A stretch of DNA of 64,000 nt, from positions 81,589 through 145,588 of the forward strand of contig MKSW01000036.1 of the NCBI GenBank assembly GCA_001897425.1, read 5' to 3'. The DNA is from Actinobacteria bacterium 69-20. Lineage in GTDB: Bacteria > Actinomycetota > Actinomycetes > Mycobacteriales > Nakamurellaceae. This document shows positions 38,177 to 46,755 of the stretch, piece after piece; the first letter of the stretch is position 1; each line of letters begins with the position of its first letter. Both the position numbers and the translations under genes were made by a program. Below the pieces are notes generated by a model, which worked only from the letters and a program-made list of their open reading frames with translations, was not told where the DNA came from and searched no databases.

Positions 38177-38825
38177 CGAGCCTTCGCCGCTGCGCCTTTT
38201 CATCAGATCGCGACGGGTTCCCGCGGGGCTCATCCTCACCGGAATACTGTGCCTTCTCGTCCCGCTCATCGGGCACACCGTGCTGCCGATGCCTACGTCG
38301 GGGACCGAAAGCGGCACGGTGGCGGTTCCGGCGTGGCGCCTTGTCGCCGTCGCGATCGCCTTCGTCCCCGCGATATGTTGCCAGAGCCCGTTCGGAGAGG
38401 GCGAGGCCGCCTGTGGGCACCATTGGCGCCGGCTGCGGACTCTGGTCCTCGCGGTATACTCGACGGGCAGCGCGGTTCTTCTGACCGTGATCTGCTGGAT
38501 AGCATTCGGCGATGCCATCGCGGTCGCCGTTCTGCGCGGGTTCATCGGCTGGTGGGGTTTCTCGGCGCTGACCGGCCGACTGCTGGGCTGGCGGCTGGCG
38601 TGGGCAGGCCCGCTCGCAGCGCTTCCCTTGTTGATCTTCTGGGGCTTCAGCCTGGAAGGACCACGCTGGTGGGAATTCACCGCCCGACCCGCCGGTGACG
38701 GACCCGCGTGGGCAGTCGCGATCGCTCTGCTCGCCGTCGGTGTGCTCGCATACGAAGCGGATCCATGGCGCCGACAACAGCTTCGAGCCGTGCTCCGCGC
38801 TGTGGGGCGTACTACCCATCAGTAA
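38160..38825 (+). CDS. Second membrane protein of the peptide ABC system
   Basis: A 221-residue protein with about six hydrophobic segments (VPAGLILTGILCLLVPLIGHTV, LVAVAIAFVPAICC, LVLAVYSTGSAVLLTVICWIAF and others). No catalytic motif. The ATG at 38160 overlaps the preceding gene by 17 bases, so it is probably the second permease or an accessory subunit of the same transporter. Starts further upstream in this frame lie deep inside the previous gene and are not favoured. Confidence 0.68.
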   Translation: MLRVSDEPSPLRLFIRSRRVPAGLILTGILCLLVPLIGHTVLPMPTSGTESGTVAVPAWRLVAVAIAFVPAICCQSPFGEGEAACGHHWRRLRTLVLAVYSTGSAVLLTVICWIAFGDAIAVAVLRGFIGWWGFSALTGRLLGWRLAWAGPLAALPLLIFWGFSLEGPRWWEFTARPAGDGPAWAVAIALLAVGVLAYEADPWRRQQLRAVLRAVGRTTHQ

Positions 38826-38984
38826 CCAGCATCACAAGTTTCTGGTTCGCCGACAACGCCGCCCACGTGGAACGCGCCAACGCGAGCGCCGTCACTGCGG
38901 CGGCACTGTTGCGTATTTATCAACGATGGTAACCTCGTATCCCATCGACAGCGTAGTCTGTAAACTATCGAAATTCGTCGACGT

Positions 38985-39536
38985 TTAGCTATCGCACTTA
39001 ATCGTTGCCGGAGCGCATAGGCTAAATGATCCACTTATGGTCTCCGAATACTTCTGTCCTTCATATTCGTAAGAAAAAACTATGTGAGACCAATCAGAGC
39101 GCCCGTCTTTGTGTGCGATTATCTTAAACAGAATATTAACAAGACCAGAATCGGCGGTTAAAGTAAAGTCTTCAAGCTTCACTTCATGCCCGTGAAGTTC
39201 TGATAATACTGTCTCCCAATCGGCGACCGCAATGGCAGGTAGGTCCCAGCGAACCGATTCGACCGCGTAAACTTCAACTACAGATCCGCGTGTAGTTCCG
39301 TCGGGTACAAGGGTTGCCGCCAGATTTGTAACTGGCGCATTACTGGCACTCCTGATTGTAGCCAGCCCGAACCCGACCGCCGTTCCCGAATCGACGGAGA
39401 TGTCACTATGAAAGTCACTGGTGCTTACAATCTCTACCGGCCCTACTGCGGCGGCCGAAGCCGAGCACGCTACGACGACGGTTATGAATACGGCCAAGCA
39501 GGCAATGTGGTAGCCTGAGTGTTTCTTCCTACACAT
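38985..39536 (-). CDS. Secreted protein of unknown function
   Basis: A 183-residue protein with a signal peptide (HIACLAVFITVVVACSASAAA, possibly a lipoprotein at the Cys of VVACS). The mature part is beta-rich (FTLTADSGLVNILFKI, HIVFSYEYEGQKYSETISG) with a Cys pair near the end. No family recognised. It overlaps the upstream gene by eight bases, so the two form an operon. AT-richer than the backbone. Confidence 0.7.
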   Translation of the reverse strand: MCRKKHSGYHIACLAVFITVVVACSASAAAVGPVEIVSTSDFHSDISVDSGTAVGFGLATIRSASNAPVTNLAATLVPDGTTRGSVVEVYAVESVRWDLPAIAVADWETVLSELHGHEVKLEDFTLTADSGLVNILFKIIAHKDGRSDWSHIVFSYEYEGQKYSETISGSFSLCAPATIKCDS

Positions 39537-40779
39537 TCTGCACGTAAACTATGCCTGGGCTACCACTAAGAGGTCCGTACTGGCCACAAATATAGACACC
39601 ATTCCCCGCGGTTCCCCACCAGTCCTGTCTCACTCTGGTGCTGAACCCGGACTTCGCCCCGAGTGTGATGTACGGGGTCGTTACAGCTACCGAGATCTTT
39701 GTTTGAGCAGTTGAGGATATCCAGGTGTGACCGTTATTAGGCAAAATCGTTTTGTAACTTGATCGAGGCGCAGTCAAGCAAGATTGGGCGCCAGAGCCAG
39801 CACCAGTGCTTGTTGTTATACCCCCACCCTGCCACTTGACCGCAGTTACCTTCTCATCGCCGACTCTGTATCCGATGTCTTTACATGTCGTTCCGTTGGG
39901 TGCACCAAAATAATCACTAAAATGCCCTTTGATGTAGCTGAAGCTTCCATTGAAATATCCATTGAAGGCTCCATAAACGGTTGTGTCTGATCCAGAAGTA
40001 GCCGCAGTGCCAATATGAACCGATCCGTTCACGCCCCAGCTAGTATTGAAGTTGCGGAGCCCGACATCTATATCCGAGTCCGCGGTAGCGCCGTAAGATA
40101 CTTGGATCTTGGAATGCGTGTCACTGTGCCCGTTTACGATTGCCGTATACTTGTTAAATGTAGAGTCTGTTATGAACTGACAACCGAGAGCAAGCGCCGC
40201 AGGCGTAGGCCCCGCCGTGGGAATAGCACTCAACTTATTCGAGCTGCTTGCATCCGAGAAACCGTTTATAAGAGAATCGCTCAGGTCATACTTTAGGCGA
40301 ACGTCGAGATTTGGTTTTTGATAATCGTTTAAATCTCCCATAGTTAGGCCTGATGCTGGATCCCAGGAAAAATCGATAGTCCTGGAATCGCCATTTGGCA
40401 TGACAACTCCCGCGGTTAGATTGATCCGACCATCATTTGTCCCACTTGCGCGAGATAACGCCTGGGAACGAGGGATGTGCAAGGTAAATACACCGCTGTC
40501 GTCGGTTTTCGTTGCTGCGAGAGCAGTGACGTTAAGAACATCCCCATCCTTTGCGTTCTCCAAGCCCGGGATCCATGAGACCATCACTGTCGCCCCAGCG
40601 GGCGATATTCGCGCGGAGGTGGCTGACTCGATCACCACCCTGCCACTTACCGTATCCTCCCCGGACGTTGCGACACTGCCGTTCGAACCTGCCGGGGGCG
40701 AACCACCCGCGAGGACAGCGCCAGTTGCGAGCAGTGTCGTGATCATCGAGAACTTCGTTGCTGCGAGCATTGCAACCAC
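39529..40779 (-). CDS. Large secreted protein of unknown function
   Basis: A 416-residue protein with an N-terminal hydrophobic signal (FSMITTLLATGAVLAGGSPPAG), a carboxypeptidase-regulatory-like beta domain (about 40–130: VSGRVVIESATSARISPAGATVMV, GVFTLHIPRS) and a Gly/Ser/Thr/Asn-rich C-terminal half with several Cys (GCQFITDS, TTCKDIG, QSCLTAP, YICGQYG). It looks like an exported structural or binding protein. The start is 22 bases from the IS end at 40801, so its promoter may lie in the insertion sequence. Confidence 0.7.
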   Translation of the reverse strand: MVAMLAATKFSMITTLLATGAVLAGGSPPAGSNGSVATSGEDTVSGRVVIESATSARISPAGATVMVSWIPGLENAKDGDVLNVTALAATKTDDSGVFTLHIPRSQALSRASGTNDGRINLTAGVVMPNGDSRTIDFSWDPASGLTMGDLNDYQKPNLDVRLKYDLSDSLINGFSDASSSNKLSAIPTAGPTPAALALGCQFITDSTFNKYTAIVNGHSDTHSKIQVSYGATADSDIDVGLRNFNTSWGVNGSVHIGTAATSGSDTTVYGAFNGYFNGSFSYIKGHFSDYFGAPNGTTCKDIGYRVGDEKVTAVKWQGGGITTSTGAGSGAQSCLTAPRSSYKTILPNNGHTWISSTAQTKISVAVTTPYITLGAKSGFSTRVRQDWWGTAGNGVYICGQYGPLSGSPGIVYVQNV

Positions 40780-40800
40780 CTCACTACAGTCGACGATTAT

Positions 40801-41790
40801 GGCCTGTTACGAAAGTGATTGGTGTGACTTCGGCGTACCTGTGGACGGGGGTAAGGTCCCGCAGCGCTCAGGCGGTGTCAAATCATCGAGCCACTGCGTT
40901 AAACCTCGTGCCCACGGCATCGACCTTGTGTCGTCATGACCTTTCCGACGCACGGTGAGCGGTGTTGGAAGCGTCGCTGCCCGCGGCGTCGCAGCGAGGG
41001 TGACCGTGTCGGTAGCCGCTGCGCCCTTTGGTCGACGGGGTGCGTTACTGGGCGTGGGCCGGCTGCCCCTGGCTGGATATTCCGGAGCGGTACGGGCGGT
41101 GGTGTCGGGTCTATGCCCTGTTCGCCTGCTGGCAGGTGATCGGAGGTGTGGGAGTGGATCGAGTCGGCGCTGCTGGCTGCGACTGAGGCCTGAGGCATGC
41201 TGTCCTGGCAGGTGTCGGTTGACTTGACCACCGGCCGCGCGCGTGTCCGCGTCGCCGGGGCTCGGCGTGACAGCGCCGAATGCATTGCCGGCGAGCCCGA
41301 TGAGCACGCGCTGGCCCAGCCCTTGGGTCGCTGGTCGACCAAGACCTACGCTGTAGTCGATCAGCACCACGGAGTTCTCTCGTTCATCGTCGCCACGGGC
41401 CAGCGCGTCGACGCCTCCGAGATGATTACCGTCCCGGACGGCATCCGGGTTACTCGGTCTCGCCCCGGCCGCTCGGAGCGGGTTCTGACCGACAATGCGT
41501 GCTCGAGCCGGGCGAACCGGTCCTGGCTGCGCGCCCACCACGTCCGCGCGATCATCCCCGTTCCGGCCGGCCCGACCTGTGACCGTCAGCGACGTGGCGC
41601 CCGCGGTGGTTGACCACCCGCCTTCGGCGCCGAACGCTACAAAGACCGACACGCCGTCGAGCGCGGAATCGACATCCTCGAACACCAGCGTGGATTCGCC
41701 ACTCGCTACGACAAACTCGCCGTCCGCTACGCCGCCACCACCCGAATCGCGATCATCGACCACTGGCACCGACGACTTTCGTAACGGGCC
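40801..41790 (+). mobile_element. Decayed IS5-type insertion sequence with terminal inverted repeats
   Basis: The left end GGCCTGTTACGAAAGT (40801–40816) matches the complement of the right end ACTTTCGTAACGGGCC (41775–41790) at 15 of 16 positions, with weaker pairing further in. The interior carries a frameshifted IS5-family transposase. No clear target duplication is visible at the edges. Confidence 0.85.
40913..41782 (+). pseudogene. IS5-family DDE transposase remnant
   Basis: Pieces of one transposase can be followed across at least three frames: DLSDARWAVLEASLP (from about 40935), LVDGVRYWAWAGCPWLDIPERYGRW (from 41029), ALLAATEA, TKTYAVVDQHHGVLSF and RVLTDNACSSRANRSWLRAHH (to 41600), then FGAERYKDRHAVERGID and GFATRYDKLAVRYAATTRIAI to the stop near 41782. 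There are at least two frameshifts and early stops, and the catalytic Asp–Asp–Glu residues fall in different frames. It is inactive. Confidence 0.85.
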
Positions 41791-42183
41791 TTGGTCCTCG
41801 TGCTTTCGCTTCTGGTGGTACTCGGCGCACGCACCGGGCTCTGATTGGATGACCACACGTGTTCAGTGGCTGGAGCCTGGCAGTTTGTCACGTTCATGGG
41901 AGAAAATGTCTCGCGGCGTCCGGCCACGTGCCGCATGCGCCATGGGCATCGCGACGTGCGCCTAGCAATGAGCTGCCCCGCTTTGGTGAGCGCAATCACG
42001 GCGCCGACGGCGGCGCTCGTATGCGGAGAGCGGGTCGCGGGCAGACTCGCGTGACCGCCGAGGCCAGAATCGCCTCAGCACGGAGGCTCCGGGTGGCGCT
42101 GACGGCAACAGCGAGGCGCCATGAACGGCGTGTCGCGCCAATTTCGCGACGGGCGGGGGCGCATCCCGGGCGCTCCAAGGACC
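41791..42183. other. Intergenic stretch without a recognised gene
   Basis: About 390 bases between the IS end and direct repeat B'. Several short Arg-rich frames exist on both strands, but none has a start, composition or family match that supports a gene. Confidence 0.5.
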
Positions 42184-42221
42184 TCAGTAGCTGGTGCCGC
42201 CGGCGAGGGAGACGGCGCCGG
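42184..42221 (+). repeat. Direct repeat B' (copy of an aldehyde dehydrogenase 3' end)
   Basis: These 38 bases match 52081–52118 at 35 positions in the same orientation. On the minus strand they would encode the end GAVSLAGG(T/S)SY plus stop of the aldehyde dehydrogenase whose intact gene begins at 53154. Confidence 0.8.
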
Positions 42222-42266
42222 CGGCGTCCCGAACCGACGCGTTGCACAGCTCACGGTGGATGAAGG

Positions 42267-42688
42267 TCAGGGCGCGAGCGCGGTGATCGGGACCACGTTC
42301 ACTCCGTCAGGCCGTTGGCCGGCGCCGCCGGTGGCCTTCACGATCATCAGGGCCGCCGGATGGCCCTACTTCCCGGTGTCGACGCGCTGCGCGAAATTCT
42401 TGAGCCCGATCGTCGCTTGGTCGACATCTCGCTGGCTCATCTTGATTTCGACCGCTACCCAGCGTCCGCCAGGGAGTGTGATGACGGCGTCGACCTCGTT
42501 GCCGTTCTCGTCACGCCAGGTGTCGGCATGGCCCCGAGCGCCTGGGCATAGATCTGGAGATCACGAACGACGAGTGCCTCGAAGTGATAACCAGCGGCTT
42601 CGAGGTCGTTCAGGAGGTCCTCGCTGGACACCCCGAGCGCGGCGATACCGTTCGACGGGTACTTGACACGGGTTCTCGCTGTCGCAGG
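42267..42688 (-). pseudogene. C-terminal fragment of a DUF4143 (AAA ATPase-associated) protein
   Basis: Minus-strand segments read VKYPSNGIAALGVSSEDLLNDLEA, GYHFEALVVRDLQIYAQALGA, then in another frame WRDENGNEVDAVITLPGGRWVAVEIKMSQRD and FAQRVDTGK, and finally ATGGAGQRPDGVNVVPITALAP before a stop. This is the DUF4143 domain of the widespread AAA+/DUF4143 ATPases, including its nuclease-like (E/D)VDAV…VEIK core. At least one frameshift and the loss of the ATPase part make it non-functional. Confidence 0.8.
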
Positions 42689-42716
42689 CGTCGCTGACCA
42701 CGCATTGACCCCGGCG
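42667..42716 (+). repeat. Direct repeat A' (copy of the lipoprotein 3' end)
   Basis: Matches 31147–31196 at 45 of 50 positions. It would encode GFSLSQASLTTH plus stop, but no gene body precedes it, only the DUF4143 fragment. Confidence 0.85.
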
Positions 42717-42997
42717 GTTCCGGGTATCGCTTTCTGTCCACTCCCTGCCTTCTGGCGGCGACCCTGCGTGCCTTCTCGGCGACGTTCCGGGTGAACGCGG
42801 TGTCGGTGTTGATCCACTGCGCTGCGGCAGTTCGCATTGCTCCTCGGGTGTTTCGTGTCGACCTGCACGACCGGTCACATCACCGTCATGGACGTCGTAT
42901 CGGCCCGGTTGAAGTGATGAACAACTACTTAGAAAAAGTACTTGTGCAAACAGTTGGAATATGTCATCGTCATCACCACACTCACCGAGGGAGAATG

Positions 42998-44230
42998 ATG
43001 CGCACCGCAGCCGACATCCGCCGGGCCAACGCCTTCGACGTGATCCGCTCGCTGCACGCAGCAGGAATCACGGGACGTCGCCAGCTCGCCGAGCGCACGG
43101 GCCTGAGTTTCCAGACCGTCGCCACGATCTGTGGTGAGCTGCTGAAGACGGGACTGGTCAGCGAGGTGTCCCGCACGAAGGCAGCGACGGGCCGCCCCAC
43201 CGCGCAACTGGCGCTGAACCCCGAGCACGGTCGCCTCCTCGGGATCGACCTCGCCGAGACCTATGTGCACGTGGAGACGCGCACGTCGGCGCTCGAACTC
43301 ATTTCGTCGACGGAACTCGAGATCGACCTGCACCGCCACAGCCCCCGTCAGATCGTCGCCCGGGTGCGTGAGGCGATCGAAGCGGAGGCTGCCGCGGATG
43401 ACCCTCGCCCGTTTCTCGGCGTCGGCGTATCCGCTCCCGGTCAAGTCGATCGAGCCGGCGGGGTGTCGGTGTTCGCGCCGAACTGGAACTGGCGCAACAT
43501 TCCGCTGCTCGAGATGCTGCAGGGTGCGATCGATGCGCCGCTGCATCTCGACAACCCGCTGAAGGCACTGGTTCTCGCAGAGCTATGGGCACACCCGGAG
43601 CTCGGCTCACAGGACTTCGTCGTCGTGAACCTCGGCACCGGTGTGGGCATCGGCGTCGCGCTGGAGGGCCGCCTGCTTCGCGGATGCACTAACAGCGCCG
43701 GCGAATGGGGCCACACGGTGGTCGTCGCCGGGGGGCGCCAGTGCCGCTGCGGATCCCAGGGCTGCATCGAGACGTACGTGGGGGCGCAAGGGATCCTCCA
43801 GACGCTTCGCGAGGTCGCTCCGGAAAGCACGTTGTTGCGCGGCGACGACCAGGCCGCGACCGTCCACGCGCTCCGGGACGCATGCGCGGCCGGCGATGCG
43901 GTTGCCGTCGAGGCGCTCGAACGCACGGCTTACTACCTGGGCATCGGACTCGCCGGCATCGTCAACATGCTGAACCCCGAGGTCGTCATCCTCAGCAGCT
44001 GGGTGGCACGAGACCTCGGCGAGCAACTGCTCGAACGTGCACGGCCGCACATGGTCGCCCATGCGTTGACCACCCCGCTGCTGGCAGCGTCGTTCCGCGT
44101 CGACACGTCGCCAGACGACTCCGTGAGCATGGGTGCCGCGGCATTCGCGCTCGAGGGATACCTGCACTCGCTCTCGAATGCCACTGCGGACGACAGCTTC
44201 CCCGCGCTGCGCACCGGCACCTCCCTCTGA
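42998..44230 (+). CDS. ROK-family transcriptional regulator of the beta-galactoside cluster
   Basis: A 410-residue regulator with an N-terminal winged helix (RRANAFDVIRSLHAAGITGRRQLAERTGLSFQTVATICGELLKTGLV, about 8–55) and a ROK sugar-kinase-like domain. That domain has the zinc motif GEWGHTVV…CRCGSQGCIETYVG. It should sense a sugar and repress the transporter and galactosidase genes that follow. The ATG at 42998 has GAGGGAGA upstream. A second ATG at 42995 is equally possible. Confidence 0.9.
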   Translation: MRTAADIRRANAFDVIRSLHAAGITGRRQLAERTGLSFQTVATICGELLKTGLVSEVSRTKAATGRPTAQLALNPEHGRLLGIDLAETYVHVETRTSALELISSTELEIDLHRHSPRQIVARVREAIEAEAAADDPRPFLGVGVSAPGQVDRAGGVSVFAPNWNWRNIPLLEMLQGAIDAPLHLDNPLKALVLAELWAHPELGSQDFVVVNLGTGVGIGVALEGRLLRGCTNSAGEWGHTVVVAGGRQCRCGSQGCIETYVGAQGILQTLREVAPESTLLRGDDQAATVHALRDACAAGDAVAVEALERTAYYLGIGLAGIVNMLNPEVVILSSWVARDLGEQLLERARPHMVAHALTTPLLAASFRVDTSPDDSVSMGAAAFALEGYLHSLSNATADDSFPALRTGTSL

Positions 44231-44294
44231 CCCGTCCCATCCGCACCATCAAACGCACGCCGCACGGCGCGCCCTCCGAAAGGATTACATCGCA

Positions 44295-45656
44295 GTGAAA
44301 GGCAAAAAGTCTCTATTCGCACTTGGTGTCGCCGGCGCGATGATCGGCACGCTGGCGCTCGCGAGCTGTTCGCCCGGCACCTCGGCCGGCTCATCGCCCG
44401 GCACGTCGGCCGGAACCTCGGCCGACTCGTCGAGCGGCACCTCCGCCGGAACCTCGGGCGGCACGAACGAGCACGTCGACCTCACGATGACCATCTGGGG
44501 GAGCGACGTCGACAAGAAGGTCTACACCGAGCGTCTCGCGCTGGCGCAGAAGGCCCTACCGAACATCACCGTCAAGCTGGTGCAGATCTCGGACAACTAC
44601 GACACCAAGCTGCAGACGATGATCGCCGGCGGCCAGTCGCCCGACGTCATCATGACGGCCGAAGCAGTCAACGTGCTCTCCAGCAAGGGTCAGCTCGAGG
44701 ACCTCGGGCCCGCCCTGCAGAAGCGCAGCATCGACCCTGTCGCGACGTTCGGCGCGGGATCGGTGAAGACCTACTCCACGGGTGGCCACCTCTGGGGTGT
44801 CCCAGACCGGGCCGGCGCCATGGTCCTGTACTACAACAAAGACCTCTTCGACAAGGCAGGGGTGGCGTACCCGGACGGCTCCTGGGACTGGCAGCAGTTC
44901 CGCGACGCCGCCAAGAAGCTCACCGTCTCTGCGAACGGCAAGACCACGACCTGGGGCTATGCCGCCGGCGACTGGTGGCCCTGGTACATGACGTGGATGT
45001 ATCAGAACGGCGGCAGGGTCCTCGACGACAACGGGAAACCGGTCGTCAACTCGCCGGAGAATGTCGCGGCCCTCACGTTCTATAACGACATGGTTCTCAA
45101 GGACCACTCGGCGCCGTCGCCTCAGAATTACGCAGATGCGGGACTGAAAAACGGCCAGCCGGATCCGCTGTTCGCCCAGGGCAAGCTTGCGATGGAAACC
45201 ACCGGTTTCTGGAACATCGCCTCCCTGAGCGATGCCACGTTCAAGTGGGGCGTGGCGCCGCTCTGGCACGGCAAGGACAAGGCGGTCCCCGCGTTCGGCA
45301 GCGCACTGGCGGTCTCGTCGCAGAGCAAGCACAAGGAGGCCGCGGAGGACCTTGTCGCCTTCCTCACCTCCGACGAGGGCGAGACGCCGATCGCGACGAG
45401 CGGTCTGGACATCCCATCGAACATCAAGCTTCTGAAGTCGGACACCTTCCTGAAGGCGCCATGGAACAAGGGCGGGATCGATCTGGGCGCATTCACCGAT
45501 TCCGCCGAGTCGATCTACAGCCCACCGCTGGTGCCCGAATGGAACCAGATCCAGAAGGCCTTCACCGACGGCTTGGACGCCACGTGGAAGGGTCAGGCCA
45601 GCGTTGCCGATGGGCTGTCCAAGGTGCAGAGCACATTGGAGGGCATCTTCAAGTGA
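44295..45656 (+). CDS. ABC transporter sugar-binding lipoprotein
   Basis: A 453-residue family 1 extracellular solute-binding protein. It has a lipobox LALASC near residue 25, a low-complexity linker of Gly-Thr-Ser-Ala repeats (about 26–55), and then the binding domain (DLTMTIWGSDVDKKVYTERL, AGGQSPDVIMTAEAVN, GVPDRAGAMVLYYNKDLF, AQGKLAMETTGFWN). It delivers an oligosaccharide, probably a galactoside, to the following permeases. GTG at 44295 follows AAAGGATT. A longer frame upstream overlaps the regulator gene and is not used. Confidence 0.92.
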   Translation: MKGKKSLFALGVAGAMIGTLALASCSPGTSAGSSPGTSAGTSADSSSGTSAGTSGGTNEHVDLTMTIWGSDVDKKVYTERLALAQKALPNITVKLVQISDNYDTKLQTMIAGGQSPDVIMTAEAVNVLSSKGQLEDLGPALQKRSIDPVATFGAGSVKTYSTGGHLWGVPDRAGAMVLYYNKDLFDKAGVAYPDGSWDWQQFRDAAKKLTVSANGKTTTWGYAAGDWWPWYMTWMYQNGGRVLDDNGKPVVNSPENVAALTFYNDMVLKDHSAPSPQNYADAGLKNGQPDPLFAQGKLAMETTGFWNIASLSDATFKWGVAPLWHGKDKAVPAFGSALAVSSQSKHKEAAEDLVAFLTSDEGETPIATSGLDIPSNIKLLKSDTFLKAPWNKGGIDLGAFTDSAESIYSPPLVPEWNQIQKAFTDGLDATWKGQASVADGLSKVQSTLEGIFK

Positions 45657-45738
45657 CCGATGCCGCCGTGCGCATCGCCGACGACGGCGATAGTCGCCCG
45701 AATCGGCTGAGGCACCTCGATAGGAGCTGAGCTCAACG

Positions 45739-46755
45739 ATGACGACAACCGCCCGGCCGGGGGAGAACTTCGTCCCCCGGCCGGGAGGACCGGCCGGCCC
45801 TCCCACAGCATCGCTCGAGCCCCACCGCCGGATGGGGGCCATCATGCGACCCGCCCTCCGACGGAAGCGGACGCGAGAGGCGTTGACGTTCTACGCCTTC
45901 ATCTCGCCGTGGCTTCTCGGATTCATCGTGTTCACCGCGATTCCGATGATCGCCTCGCTGGTGCTGGCCTTCACGAACTGGGACTCGTTCCAACCGCCTG
46001 TCTTCATCGGCTTCGCCAACTTCGTGAAGATGTTCACCGACGATCCGCTGTTCTGGCAGGCGCTCGCGCACACGTTGTACTTCACCGTCGTGTCCGTGCC
46101 GCTGTCGCTGCTGATCGCACTCGGCCTTGCGCAATTGCTGAGCCGGCCGATGCGGGGTGCGCGCTTCTTCCGCACAATCGTCTACATTCCCGCCCTGGTT
46201 CCGCTCGTGGCGGGCGCCATGATCTTCAAATGGCTCTTCGCCCCGGATAGCGGACCGGTGAACGGATTCCTTGCGCTGTTCGGGATCAAGGGGCCGGCGT
46301 GGTTACTCGATCCCAATTGGGTTATTCCGGGGATTATCCTCCTGTCGCTCTGGCAGGTCGGGGCCGGCACCATTCTCCTCATCGCCGCTCTCCAGGGCGT
46401 CCCTCCGGAACTGTATGAAGCGGCCCGTATCGACGGGGCCAGCCGCTTCCAGCAGTTCTGGCGGCTCTCCGTCCCTCTCGTCACCCCCATCCTGTTCTTC
46501 AATCTGATCACCGGCATGATCAGCGCGTTCCAGGTCTTTTCGCAGGTGTACGTCCTCACCGACGGGACGTCCGGGCCGGACAATGCCAGCCTCATGATGG
46601 TGCCCTATGTGTACGACAGCGCATTTCGCAACTACAACATGGGTTACGCATCTGCGCTCGCGTGGGTCCTGTTCCTCATCATCATGGCGCTGTCGGCGAT
46701 CGTCCTGCGGTCGTCACGCGCATGGGTGTTCTACGAGACGGAGGTGCGGCAGTGA
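45739..46755 (+). CDS. Sugar ABC transporter permease (MalF type)
   Basis: A 338-residue permease with six membrane segments and the EAA loop ELYEAARIDGASRFQQFWRLSVPLVTP, which contacts the ATPase. A Pro/Gly/Arg-rich leader of about 45 residues precedes the first span (FYAFISPWLLGFIVFTAIPMI). No ATPase gene is present in the cluster, so it probably uses a shared MsiK-type ATPase encoded elsewhere, as is usual in actinobacteria. It overlaps the next gene by four bases. Confidence 0.92.
   Translation: MTTTARPGENFVPRPGGPAGPPTASLEPHRRMGAIMRPALRRKRTREALTFYAFISPWLLGFIVFTAIPMIASLVLAFTNWDSFQPPVFIGFANFVKMFTDDPLFWQALAHTLYFTVVSVPLSLLIALGLAQLLSRPMRGARFFRTIVYIPALVPLVAGAMIFKWLFAPDSGPVNGFLALFGIKGPAWLLDPNWVIPGIILLSLWQVGAGTILLIAALQGVPPELYEAARIDGASRFQQFWRLSVPLVTPILFFNLITGMISAFQVFSQVYVLTDGTSGPDNASLMMVPYVYDSAFRNYNMGYASALAWVLFLIIMALSAIVLRSSRAWVFYETEVRQ

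Noticed and set aside
42610-42837. Small minus-strand frame (RTAAAQWINTDTAFTRNVAEKARR) near the cassette joint
   Set aside because: It may be a remnant of a real gene, but it overlaps repeat A' and the DUF4143 fragment, has no recognised family and no supported start.
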